Source of the DNA: Phenylobacterium sp.
Lineage (GTDB): Bacteria; Pseudomonadota; Alphaproteobacteria; Caulobacterales; Caulobacteraceae
NCBI GenBank assembly: GCA_028291285.1
Contig: JAQGIJ010000072.1
Coordinates: forward strand, 1-8,321
Length of the DNA: 8,321 nt
Direction: 5' to 3'
The notes under the pieces were generated by a model. The model saw nothing but the letters and a program-made list of their open reading frames with translations. It did no database searches and was not told the origin of the DNA. The position numbers and the translations under genes are program-made. This document shows positions 1-5,975 of the stretch, piece after piece (position 1 is the first letter of the stretch; each line of letters starts with the position of its first letter).

Positions 1-1769
1 CGGTAGGTCTCGTCGGGGCTCATGCCCACGACCCCGAGCGGCAGGTTGAAGCCGCCGGTGCGATAGCCTTCCTGCGCCTGCAGGTAGATGACGCGGTCCG
101 GCGCGGCGGCGTAGCTCAACCGCACCTTCGGCGCGAAGCCGTTGTCCCTCAGGTCCGAGCGCAGCGGCGCCACCGTGGGCGCGAGCTCGAAATCCGACAC
201 CTGGGTGCGCAGCCAGCTGCTGAACAGCCGCCCGCCGAGCGTGAGCGTAAACTGCGGTGTCAGGTCGTAGCCGAACTCCCCATAGGCCGCGGCCTCGGCG
301 AGGTGGTCGTCGCGGTGATAGACGGACCGCTCCGTGAGGGGCTCCAGCGGGGCCGCCAGCGTCGCGTCCTGCGGCTCCGACGTCGCCGACGCGAAGACAC
401 CGGCCAGCCAGTGGGCCCGCCCGGCCAGGTTCGAGGCGAATTCCGCCTGCGCCAGCACCATGTGCACCCGCTGCCGCTCGTCGAACGCCGCCGCGCCCGA
501 GGTCCCGAACGCGCCCGAGGCGTCGTAGCGGGTGTGCAGGGCGTGATCGACGTGGGCGGCGGTGAGCTTGATGTCCCCCCACCGGGTCGGACGGCTGGCC
601 GTGAGGCTGACGATGCTGATCTCGTTGTCGTGCGGCTCGCGCACCTGGGTGTCGCGGGACAGGCTGCGGGCGGAGCCGGTGTACTGGCTGTCGATGTTGT
701 CGATTTCCTGGTGCGCTGCGGTCAACAGCAGGCGCCAGTCGCCCAGCGGCGCGACGAGGCTGAGCCGCCCGCCGGTCCTGCGGCTACGGTTGACGTCGCG
801 CAACCCGAGGCGGGGGTTGTCGATGTAGCCGCCCACGGTCTCGTCATAGGCCACGAAGCGCGCCGCCGCGCCGCTTGAGCCGATCGGTGCGTTCAGCACC
901 ACCTGAGCGGCGGCGGAACCCGCGCCGCGCTGGGCCAGCGCGCCCTCGACCGCGACCGAGCCGGAGAAGCGCGTCGGATCCGGCTTGGCGGTGACGATCC
1001 GGATGATGCCGCCGATGGATCCCGAGCCGTAGAGGCTGCCCTGCGGTCCGCGCAGCACCTCGATCCGCTCCACGTCCGCCAGCCGCAGCGCCGGGTCCGG
1101 CGCATTGTAGGTGATCGGCGCGTCGTCCAGGTAGAGCCCCACCGTCGACTGGGTGACGCCGGTGAAGGAGCCGTCCGACATGCCCCGCACGAAGATCTTG
1201 TCGCGCCCGGGGCCGAGGTTGGTGACCGCCACGCCGACGATCTGCGAGGCCACCTCCTGGAACGTGTCGGCGCCCAGCCGGGTGAGCTCGGATCCCGTCA
1301 GGGCCGAGATCGGAAACGGGCTCCCGAGCAGCGGCTCGGACCGCTTCTCGGCGGTGACCACCAGCTCCTCCACCACCACCGGCGGCGGCCCGGGCGCAGG
1401 CGCGGCCGTGGTCGGCGGGGCGACGCTCGACGGGCGCTTCGGCCGCGCCCGCCGCGCGACGACGCGGAAAGTCCGCGCCCCCATTTGCTCGAACTTGCAG
1501 TCCGGCGGCAGCAGGCGGGCCAGCGCGTCCGCCGGCGCCAGCGCGCCGATCACCGGGCGGCTGAGCCCCTGGCACACTGTGCGGCCCGTCCAGCCCACCG
1601 AGACGTCGCCCTGCAGGGCGAAGCGCAGCAGCGCCTCCTCCACCGGCTCGGCCGGCAACCGGAAGATCTTGGCCCGCGGCTCGGACCCGCAGACGGGCGT
1701 CGCCGCGGCCGCCACGGCGGTCGCGCCGAGGGCCAGCGCGATGAGGCGGTGAAGCGTCGGCGGCGTCAT
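1..1769 (-). CDS. TonB-dependent outer-membrane receptor with STN domain (C-terminus beyond window)
   Basis: This gene encodes a ligand-gated outer-membrane beta-barrel that takes up a chelate or nutrient using TonB energy. About 589 codons are visible, open to the left edge. Residues 1-29 look like a signal peptide, with a hydrophobic core ending in an Ala-rich cleavage region. Residues 34-105 match an STN domain (FRLPAEPVEEALLRFA, then a DALARLL helix). A Pro/Ala-rich linker follows at about 107-132. Residues 134-143 (EELVVTAEKR) resemble the conserved segment opening the plug. Residues 144-262 are the plug, with RIEVLRGPQGSLYGSG at 235-250. The rest is barrel, ending with a GGFN motif near the edge. 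STN receptors often signal through a FecR-like anti-sigma factor, but none is visible here. In-frame ATGs upstream at 1811, 1832 and 1850 exist; 1769 is chosen because it gives a clean signal peptide, although no strong ribosome site precedes it. Substrate unknown. The stop and last roughly 150-250 residues are missing. Confidence 0.93.
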   Translation of the reverse strand, partial: MTPPTLHRLIALALGATAVAAAATPVCGSEPRAKIFRLPAEPVEEALLRFALQGDVSVGWTGRTVCQGLSRPVIGALAPADALARLLPPDCKFEQMGARTFRVVARRARPKRPSSVAPPTTAAPAPGPPPVVVEELVVTAEKRSEPLLGSPFPISALTGSELTRLGADTFQEVASQIVGVAVTNLGPGRDKIFVRGMSDGSFTGVTQSTVGLYLDDAPITYNAPDPALRLADVERIEVLRGPQGSLYGSGSIGGIIRIVTAKPDPTRFSGSVAVEGALAQRGAGSAAAQVVLNAPIGSSGAAARFVAYDETVGGYIDNPRLGLRDVNRSRRTGGRLSLVAPLGDWRLLLTAAHQEIDNIDSQYTGSARSLSRDTQVREPHDNEISIVSLTASRPTRWGDIKLTAAHVDHALHTRYDASGAFGTSGAAAFDERQRVHMVLAQAEFASNLAGRAHWLAGVFASATSEPQDATLAAPLEPLTERSVYHRDDHLAEAAAYGEFGYDLTPQFTLTLGGRLFSSWLRTQVSDFELAPTVAPLRSDLRDNGFAPKVRLSYAAAPDRVIYLQAQEGYRTGGFNLPLGVVGMSPDETY

Positions 1770-1883
1770 CAGTCCGGGCGAGTCCGAGAGCCGGGAACCC
1801 ACACCATCCATGCGCGCAAGTCCATCCACCATGTCCGAACAGCTCGCCATGCCTGACGCGCCGTCGCGCCCGGTACACGCGGC
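1770..1883. promoter_or_regulatory. Divergent intergenic region between receptor and oxygenase genes
   Basis: These 114 bases separate the receptor start (minus strand) from the oxygenase start (plus strand), so promoters for both may lie here if the chosen starts are correct. I see no convincing -35/-10 pair, Fur-like box or other operator by eye. The receptor frame stays open through the region, with several in-frame ATGs, so part of it could instead be coding. No good Shine-Dalgarno site precedes either chosen start. Confidence 0.4.
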
Positions 1884-2534
1884 ATGAGCGTCGCCGTGGC
1901 CCGTCGCCGCCCTGCCCCCGCCGTCGCATCCTTCGCCCCGGCCGGCCCGGCGGCCGTCGCCCTGGCCCGCAGCCTCGAGGCGGCCCAGTGCGAAGACCAC
2001 CCGTTCCCGCGCCTGCATCTGCGCAATCCCCTGCCGCCGCGCGTCCTGGCCGGCCTCGCCGCCCTGCCCTTCGAGCCGCCCCCCGCCCTCGCCCCGCTCG
2101 GCGGCCCGCGCGCCTGCGTCAGCCGCACGCACCCGCTGCGCGGGCCCGAGGCGCTCCGCTTCGCCGTCTGCCGCGCCGCCGCGGACGCCTTCGCCGCGGA
2201 GCCGGTGGTCGCGTTGCTGGAGCGCAGGCTGGCGGTCGACCTGCAGGGCTGTACGCCGCGGTTCGGGGTTGTCCATCACGCCGACGGCTACGTCTGCGCG
2301 CCGCGCACGGGCCCGCGCGGCGTCGGCGTGCGCCTGGTGATCGCGTTGGGGCCCAGCTGCGACGTCGGCCTCGGGCCGGACCTCTATCTCGACGGCGAGA
2401 CCTGGGCCGCCCAGCTGCCTTGGGGCCCCGGGCTGGCGTTCGCCTTTGCGCCGGGCCCGGAGACCTGGCACGGCTTCGAGCCGCGCCTGATCCGCCGCCT
2501 GAGGTCGCTGCTGGTGGTCGATTACGCGGCCTAG
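1884..2534 (+). CDS. Putative 2-oxoglutarate/Fe(II)-dependent oxygenase-like protein (216 aa)
   Basis: This is a small soluble protein with the metal and cosubstrate pattern of 2-oxoglutarate/Fe(II) dioxygenases. H132-A133-D134 (in VVHHADGY) would supply the HxD iron ligands. H196 in TWHGFEPR is the distal iron His. R207, eleven residues on in LRSLLVVDYA, is placed to bind the 2-oxoglutarate carboxylate. Between them, LVIALG and DLYLDGETW look like the beta strands of the double-stranded helix fold. Residues 1-45 are Ala/Pro/Arg-rich and poorly conserved in appearance, so the true start may be later; no clear Shine-Dalgarno site precedes 1884. It is the only plus-strand gene, divergent from the receptor and convergent with the catabolic operon. 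Oxygenases such as PiuC/YbiX sit beside TonB receptors in other bacteria, which suggests a link, but this protein is not clearly of that subfamily. Substrate unknown; the fold assignment is by motif only. Confidence 0.7.
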   Translation: MSVAVARRRPAPAVASFAPAGPAAVALARSLEAAQCEDHPFPRLHLRNPLPPRVLAGLAALPFEPPPALAPLGGPRACVSRTHPLRGPEALRFAVCRAAADAFAAEPVVALLERRLAVDLQGCTPRFGVVHHADGYVCAPRTGPRGVGVRLVIALGPSCDVGLGPDLYLDGETWAAQLPWGPGLAFAFAPGPETWHGFEPRLIRRLRSLLVVDYAA

Positions 2535-2542
2535 CCGCGCGG

Positions 2543-3307
2543 TCACCCCTGCGGCGTCTTCGGCGCGCGGCGGCTGGCGAAGGCGGCCAGCGCGGCCTTG
2601 TGCTCGTCGCTCGCCCGCAGCGTCGCGAGCTTGCTGCGCGCGAGGCGCCAGAGCTCCTCTTCCGGCATCTCGTGGGCGCTCCGGGCGAGGAGCAGGCTGG
2701 CGGCGATGGCGGGCGCGGTGCAGGCGGCGATGCGGCCGGCAAGCTCGAGCGCGGCGGCGAGCAGGTCGGCCGGCGGGGTGACCGCGTTCACCAGGCCGAG
2801 CGCATAGGCCCGCTCGGCGCCGAGACGCCCCTGCGCCAGGATCACCTCGAGGGCCACGGCGCGCGGGATCCGCCGCGGCAGACGGAAGACCCCGCCCCCC
2901 GCCGCGAGGATGCCGAGGCTGGCTTCCGGCAGGCCGAAGACGGCCGCCTGCGTCGCCACCACTAGGTCGCAGGCGAGCGCCAGTTCCAGTCCGCCGCCCA
3001 GCACCGGCCCGTCGACGGCGGCGATCACCGGCTTGGCCCGGTCGGCACGGCCGAGGGCGTCGAACACCAGCTCGGCGTTGGGGATCTCACCCTGCCCCAT
3101 GGCGATCAGGTCGCCGCCGGCGCAGAACATCCCCGGCGTCGAGGAGATCAGCACCACGCTGCGCACGTCCGGATCCGCCTCGGCGACGTCCAGCGCGTCC
3201 CGCAGCGCCGCCGTCAGCGCCCGGTTGAGGGCGTTGCGCCGCTCCGGCCGGTTGAGGCGCAGGAGCATGGCGTCCGCCCGGCGCTCGATCAGGATCTCCT
3301 GCGCCAT
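2543..3307 (-). CDS. Enoyl-CoA hydratase/isomerase family protein (crotonase, 254 aa)
   Basis: Crotonase-superfamily enzyme, probably hydrating a 2-enoyl-CoA or carrying out a related isomerisation or C-C bond reaction on an acyl-CoA in the cytoplasm. Full family length. LNRPERRNALN (18-28) is the N-terminal signature. FCAGGDL (61-67) and GPVLGGGLELA (100-110) form the CoA pocket and oxyanion hole. E108 (GGGLE) and E128 (LPEASLG) align with the two catalytic Glu of classical enoyl-CoA hydratase, so hydratase chemistry is plausible. FRLPRRIPRAVALEVIL followed by AYALGLVNAV fits the usual C-terminal half. Last visible gene of the minus-strand operon, 16 bp after the preceding stop. There is no strong Shine-Dalgarno site, only a GAGG 14 nt upstream, so translation may be coupled to the preceding gene. 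It ends 8 bp from the convergent oxygenase stop. Exact substrate cannot be read from sequence. Confidence 0.93.
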   Translation of the reverse strand: MAQEILIERRADAMLLRLNRPERRNALNRALTAALRDALDVAEADPDVRSVVLISSTPGMFCAGGDLIAMGQGEIPNAELVFDALGRADRAKPVIAAVDGPVLGGGLELALACDLVVATQAAVFGLPEASLGILAAGGGVFRLPRRIPRAVALEVILAQGRLGAERAYALGLVNAVTPPADLLAAALELAGRIAACTAPAIAASLLLARSAHEMPEEELWRLARSKLATLRASDEHKAALAAFASRRAPKTPQG

Positions 3308-3323
3308 CCGGCAAGCTCGGGCC

Positions 3324-4502
3324 TCAGCCCTTCATGGGCAGCTCGACCGTGGCCGAACCCACGGTGCTGCGGTCGCCGCGGTTGTTGGTGATCCAGAGGC
3401 CCAGGTCGACCAAGGCCTTGCCGTCCTCCTTGCGCTTGCCGGTGACCTTGCCGGTGCACCAGCTGAGGTCGCCCGTCAGCACCGGCGCGCGCAGTTGCAC
3501 GACCAGCTCATGCAGCACCGCGTCGTCGCCCATCCAGTCGGTGACCAGGTGGGACAGGTTGTCGTAGCGCATCGGCCCCTCGTCATACGGCCGCGGGATG
3601 CCGCTGTTCTGGGCGAAGTAGTCGTCCCAATGCGCCGCGGTCCACTCGTCCTCGACGTTGGTCTCGGGATTCACCAGCCGGGCCGCGGGATTGGCCTTCA
3701 GCTGCAGGTGCTTGACCCGGTTCGTGTAGTAGACCGCCCCCTGGCCCAGGAAGTAGGCCACGATGTCGGTGATGGTCAGCGGGCCCTTGGCGAGCGTGAT
3801 CAGGTCGTCGCCGATCTCGGTGTCTTCCCAATAGCGCGGCTTGTCACCCTGCCGCTGGCCGCGCTCGCGGTCGTAGTGGCTGTCGAGGGCGCTCATCTCG
3901 GCGTCGGTGTATTTGGACTGGGGGATGTCCAGGTACTTGCGGCTTTCCCGCGCCTTGCCGCGCTCCATGCGGATGACGGACTCATAGGCCGTGCACACCA
4001 CCTCGTCGTTCTGGTTCCAGAAGGTGGTCTTGTTGACCAGCTCCAGCGAGCGGCCGGCCATCCGGCTCTGGCGCTCGATGACGTCGTGCGGCGCGCTCTG
4101 CGCCCGGATCCGGTCGCCCAGGCGGATCGGCTTCTCGCAGACCAGCCGCATGCCGGAGATCATCGCGAACACGCCCTTCAGCACGTCCTCGCCCATGAAG
4201 GTGATGCGCAGGTTGTCCGGGTCGGTCACCGAGACCGGGTTCTGCCCGTAGCCGCGCAGCAGCATGCGCGGCGGGGCGATGACCCCGCCCCAGCGGGTCT
4301 TCTTGGCGTAGGCCTCGTCCCAGAAGATCGGGTTGTCGTCGCCCACGGCGGCCAGATAGCGGATGATCGCATCGCTGCTGTAGGGATCGCTGGGCGGGGT
4401 CATGGGCCCCGGCTTGCCGATCCGCGAGCGGAGCGTCGCGATCGCCTCGTCGGTGATTGTGCCAAAGCGCCAGTCTTCGCCGGCCGTCGCTGCGTCTTCC
4501 AT
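3324..4502 (-). CDS. Double-hotdog MaoC/FAS1-like acyl-CoA dehydratase, copy 1 (392 aa)
   Basis: This two-domain hotdog-fold protein is of the FAS1-like dehydratase/MaoC N-terminal type, expected to act on acyl-CoA thioesters as a hydratase or dehydratase. The first hotdog (about 40-180) carries AAVGDDNPIFWDEAYA (51-66), matching the family's GDxNP turn. The usual hydratase pattern D-x-N-P-x-H has Phe at the His position (F60). The second hotdog (about 222-390) starts at GDKPRYWEDTEIGD and contains KGPLTITDIVAYFLGQG, NPETNVEDEW and SHLVTDWMGDD, with H318 in the last. The gene at 5976-7136 is a collinear paralogue sharing all these blocks. The start has an excellent AGGAGG site 7 nt upstream (4510-4515). 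It lies 75 bp after the ABM gene and 16 bp before the crotonase gene. Family assignment is firm. Whether this copy is catalytic by itself is uncertain. Confidence 0.88.
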   Translation of the reverse strand: MEDAATAGEDWRFGTITDEAIATLRSRIGKPGPMTPPSDPYSSDAIIRYLAAVGDDNPIFWDEAYAKKTRWGGVIAPPRMLLRGYGQNPVSVTDPDNLRITFMGEDVLKGVFAMISGMRLVCEKPIRLGDRIRAQSAPHDVIERQSRMAGRSLELVNKTTFWNQNDEVVCTAYESVIRMERGKARESRKYLDIPQSKYTDAEMSALDSHYDRERGQRQGDKPRYWEDTEIGDDLITLAKGPLTITDIVAYFLGQGAVYYTNRVKHLQLKANPAARLVNPETNVEDEWTAAHWDDYFAQNSGIPRPYDEGPMRYDNLSHLVTDWMGDDAVLHELVVQLRAPVLTGDLSWCTGKVTGKRKEDGKALVDLGLWITNNRGDRSTVGSATVELPMKG

Positions 4503-4508
4503 CTGGAT

Positions 4509-4515
4509 CCCTCCT
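4509..4515 (-). promoter_or_regulatory. Strong Shine-Dalgarno site for dehydratase copy 1
   Basis: Reading the minus strand, AGGAGGG lies just upstream of the ATG at 4502. The AGGAGG core (4515 to 4510) is 7 nt from the start. It is the best ribosome site in the window and fixes this start. Confidence 0.85.
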
Positions 4516-4525
4516 GTTGGGCGGC

Positions 4526-4547
4526 CCCTGCCGCCGAGGCGGCGGGG
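4526..4547 (-). other. GC-rich intercistronic hairpin between ABM and dehydratase genes
   Basis: On the minus-strand transcript, a CCC-C-GCCGC arm can pair with GCGGC-A-GGG around a CUCG loop: a five-pair inner stem, one A-C mismatch, then three more G-C pairs. No U-run follows, so it is not a standard intrinsic terminator. It may instead protect an mRNA end or modulate downstream expression; GC-rich DNA also forms such stems by chance. Confidence 0.4.
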
Positions 4548-4577
4548 CGCGCTGTTGTGGGTTGCGGGCGCTGAGCC

Positions 4578-4871
4578 TTAGCCGGAGACCTGCACGAGGC
4601 TGTTCATCTGCGGATTTCCGTCGCAGCAGGCCATGAACTTCGGCAGGGCCTCCTGGAAGTATTCCGTCTGGCCGTGCGCCTTGCGGTCGTCGTCCGACGC
4701 GTACTGCTCGATCATGAGGTACTGGGTCGGGTCCTTTTTGCTCTTGGTCAGCGTGTAGACCAGGGTGGTCGGCTCGCGCTCGCGAACCTTCTGCACGAGG
4801 TCGTTCATCACGCCTTCGAACTCCGATTGCTTTCCGTCCTGGACCTTGAAGGTCGCGATCAGCCAGCTCAT
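4578..4871 (-). CDS. ABM-domain protein, putative quinol monooxygenase-like (97 aa)
   Basis: Small dimeric ferredoxin-like alpha/beta-barrel protein of the antibiotic biosynthesis monooxygenase (ABM) family, which includes YgiN-type and cofactor-free polyketide monooxygenases as well as isomerases and proteins of unknown role. The whole protein is one domain. The N-terminal strand is WLIATFKVQDGKQSEFE (residues 3-19), followed by a helix, the strand TTLVYTLTKS (35-44) and the strand TQYLMIEQYAS (49-59). DDRKAHGQTEYFQEALPKF (61-79) matches the conserved region with an AH motif (H66). Length is typical. GGAG (4877-4880) sits 5 nt before the ATG. It lies 89 bp after the cyclase gene and 75 bp before dehydratase copy 1, the two largest gaps in the operon, each carrying a potential hairpin. 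It may oxygenate or isomerise a pathway intermediate; catalysis cannot be proven from sequence in this family. Confidence 0.85.
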   Translation of the reverse strand: MSWLIATFKVQDGKQSEFEGVMNDLVQKVREREPTTLVYTLTKSKKDPTQYLMIEQYASDDDRKAHGQTEYFQEALPKFMACCDGNPQMNSLVQVSG

Positions 4872-4928
4872 TGCATCTCCGTTTGGATTGAGGGCCCGCC
4901 TCGGCGGAACCCGTTTGGTTTGCAGTCA

Positions 4929-4950
4929 GGGCGCGACCGAAGCAGCGCCC
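4929..4950 (-). other. Intercistronic hairpin with UUCG loop after the cyclase gene
   Basis: On the minus-strand transcript, a perfect 6-bp stem (GGGCGC with GCGCCC) is followed inward by a U-C mismatch, a G-U pair and a C-G pair closing a UUCG tetraloop, an unusually stable loop. It starts 10 nt past the cyclase stop. There is no U-tract, so full termination is doubtful. It could be a partial terminator or an mRNA stabiliser between cyclase and ABM genes. Confidence 0.5.
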
Positions 4951-4960
4951 GGGGAATTTG

Positions 4961-5971
4961 TCAGATCGTGCCGACCGGCGTCACCGGCGAACCGACGGCG
5001 CCCGGCAGGCGCAGCGGCGGCGCCGTCAGCAGGAAGGCATGGCGCTTGCGCTGCCGAAGCGCCACGGCCAGCGGCGTGAGCCACCAGTACTCCGCCAGCG
5101 GCAGGCCCAGCTTGAAAAGGCAGTGCTCGTGCAGCGGCATGAGCATCCGCGTCTCGCCCTCGGGGATCCGCCGAAAGGTCTCCACCGCCGCGGTGTCGGC
5201 GGCGATCGCGGCGATGCCGCTGTCGGTGATCCACTGCAGCAGCTTCTGGTCCAGACCGTCGAGCTCGGCGCCCAGGGTCCGCAACACCTTGCTGTCATAG
5301 ACACCGTTCATCTGCATCAGCGTGTCGGTATAGCCGGTGTGCAGGCAGATGATGTCGCCGGGTGTGATCTCGATCTTGTCCGTCTCGAGCACCTGCATCA
5401 GGTCGGCGTAGCTGACCGCCCGCCGTCCCGGCCCGAAATGCCGGTGGAAGTCGATCATCACCCCGCGCGTCTGGATGCAGGTGGCGGCCATCTTCTCGAT
5501 GCCCAGCCGCTCCGCGCCGCCCTCGCCGTGATTGTGCACGTCGGCGTGAGCGCGCCAGCCGTTGTAGTAGATCATCTCCGCCTTGCCATCGCCGTCGGCG
5601 TCGAAGAAGGCGCCGGCGTGGCACAGCCCGTCCCACTGGGTGGAGCACTGCAACGCCATGGTGACGGCGTCGTCGCAGATCACGTCCGTCGCGCCCGGAT
5701 AGCTGTCGGACATCGGCGCGTTCATGCGTGGATGGTCGTGGCCGCCGGTGGCGAACAGCTTCGGTCCCATGCGGTTGGCGTTGCCGCCCGGCACGTTGAG
5801 CGGCAGCGACAGGCAGAAGGCCAGCCCCTCCTTCACCTCGGCCGCCGCCTCGCGGACCTTGACGGGCGTGATCAGGTTCAGCCGGCCGATCTCGTCGTCG
5901 TCGCCGAATTCGCCCCAGTTGGAGCCTTCCGGGCGGTGCTTCCACCGCTTCGAGCTGATCTTGGCGTCCAT
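4961..5971 (-). CDS. Cyclase family protein (kynurenine-formamidase-like hydrolase, 336 aa)
   Basis: Member of the putative cyclase/kynurenine formamidase superfamily, metal-dependent enzymes that hydrolyse amides, lactones or cyclic ketones. Family blocks in order are NWGEFGDDDEIGRLNLIT (18-35), QCSTQWDGLCHAG (108-120), EITPGDIICLHTGYTD (201-216), GIAAIAADTAAVE (252-264), LHEHCLFKLGLPLAEYWWL (280-298) and APPLRLPGAVGSPVTP (317-332). Where short kynurenine formamidases have the HxGTHxD metal motif, this protein has Q108-C-S-T-Q112-W-D114, a TQWD form I associate with the longer cyclase subfamily. A DADGDG stretch (124-129) follows it. The start at 5971 is preferred over an in-frame GTG at 6013 that lies inside the upstream gene. 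5971 has a GAAAGG site 8 nt away, gives only a 4-bp gap, and opens directly into the conserved N-terminal region. Probably translationally coupled to dehydratase copy 2. Substrate unknown. Confidence 0.88.
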   Translation of the reverse strand: MDAKISSKRWKHRPEGSNWGEFGDDDEIGRLNLITPVKVREAAAEVKEGLAFCLSLPLNVPGGNANRMGPKLFATGGHDHPRMNAPMSDSYPGATDVICDDAVTMALQCSTQWDGLCHAGAFFDADGDGKAEMIYYNGWRAHADVHNHGEGGAERLGIEKMAATCIQTRGVMIDFHRHFGPGRRAVSYADLMQVLETDKIEITPGDIICLHTGYTDTLMQMNGVYDSKVLRTLGAELDGLDQKLLQWITDSGIAAIAADTAAVETFRRIPEGETRMLMPLHEHCLFKLGLPLAEYWWLTPLAVALRQRKRHAFLLTAPPLRLPGAVGSPVTPVGTI

Positions 5972-5975
5972 GGCT

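Noticed and set aside
844..1929. Long minus-strand open frame of 361 codons
   Set aside because: It overlaps the receptor in another frame and is Arg/Gly-rich with no domain pattern. The receptor frame gives a signal peptide, STN and plug motifs. It is a shadow of high-GC coding DNA.
1769..2128. Minus-strand frame whose stop overlaps the receptor ATG (TGATG)
   Set aside because: The overlap looks like coupling, but the protein is low-complexity Arg/Ala-rich, has no recognisable domain and lies antisense to the oxygenase gene.
2535..2542. Possible bidirectional terminator between the convergent stops
   Set aside because: The 8-bp gap holds only a short CCGCGCGG palindrome region without a usable loop or a T-run on either strand.
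1988..2965. Plus-strand frame of 325 codons running through the oxygenase and into the crotonase gene
   Set aside because: Composition is Arg/Ala/Pro-rich, it crosses two better-supported genes on opposite strands, and it shows no motifs.
2910..4574. Plus-strand frame of 554 codons antisense to crotonase and dehydratase copy 1
   Set aside because: The minus-strand genes show clear family motifs and ribosome sites; this frame is the antisense shadow produced by high GC at third positions.
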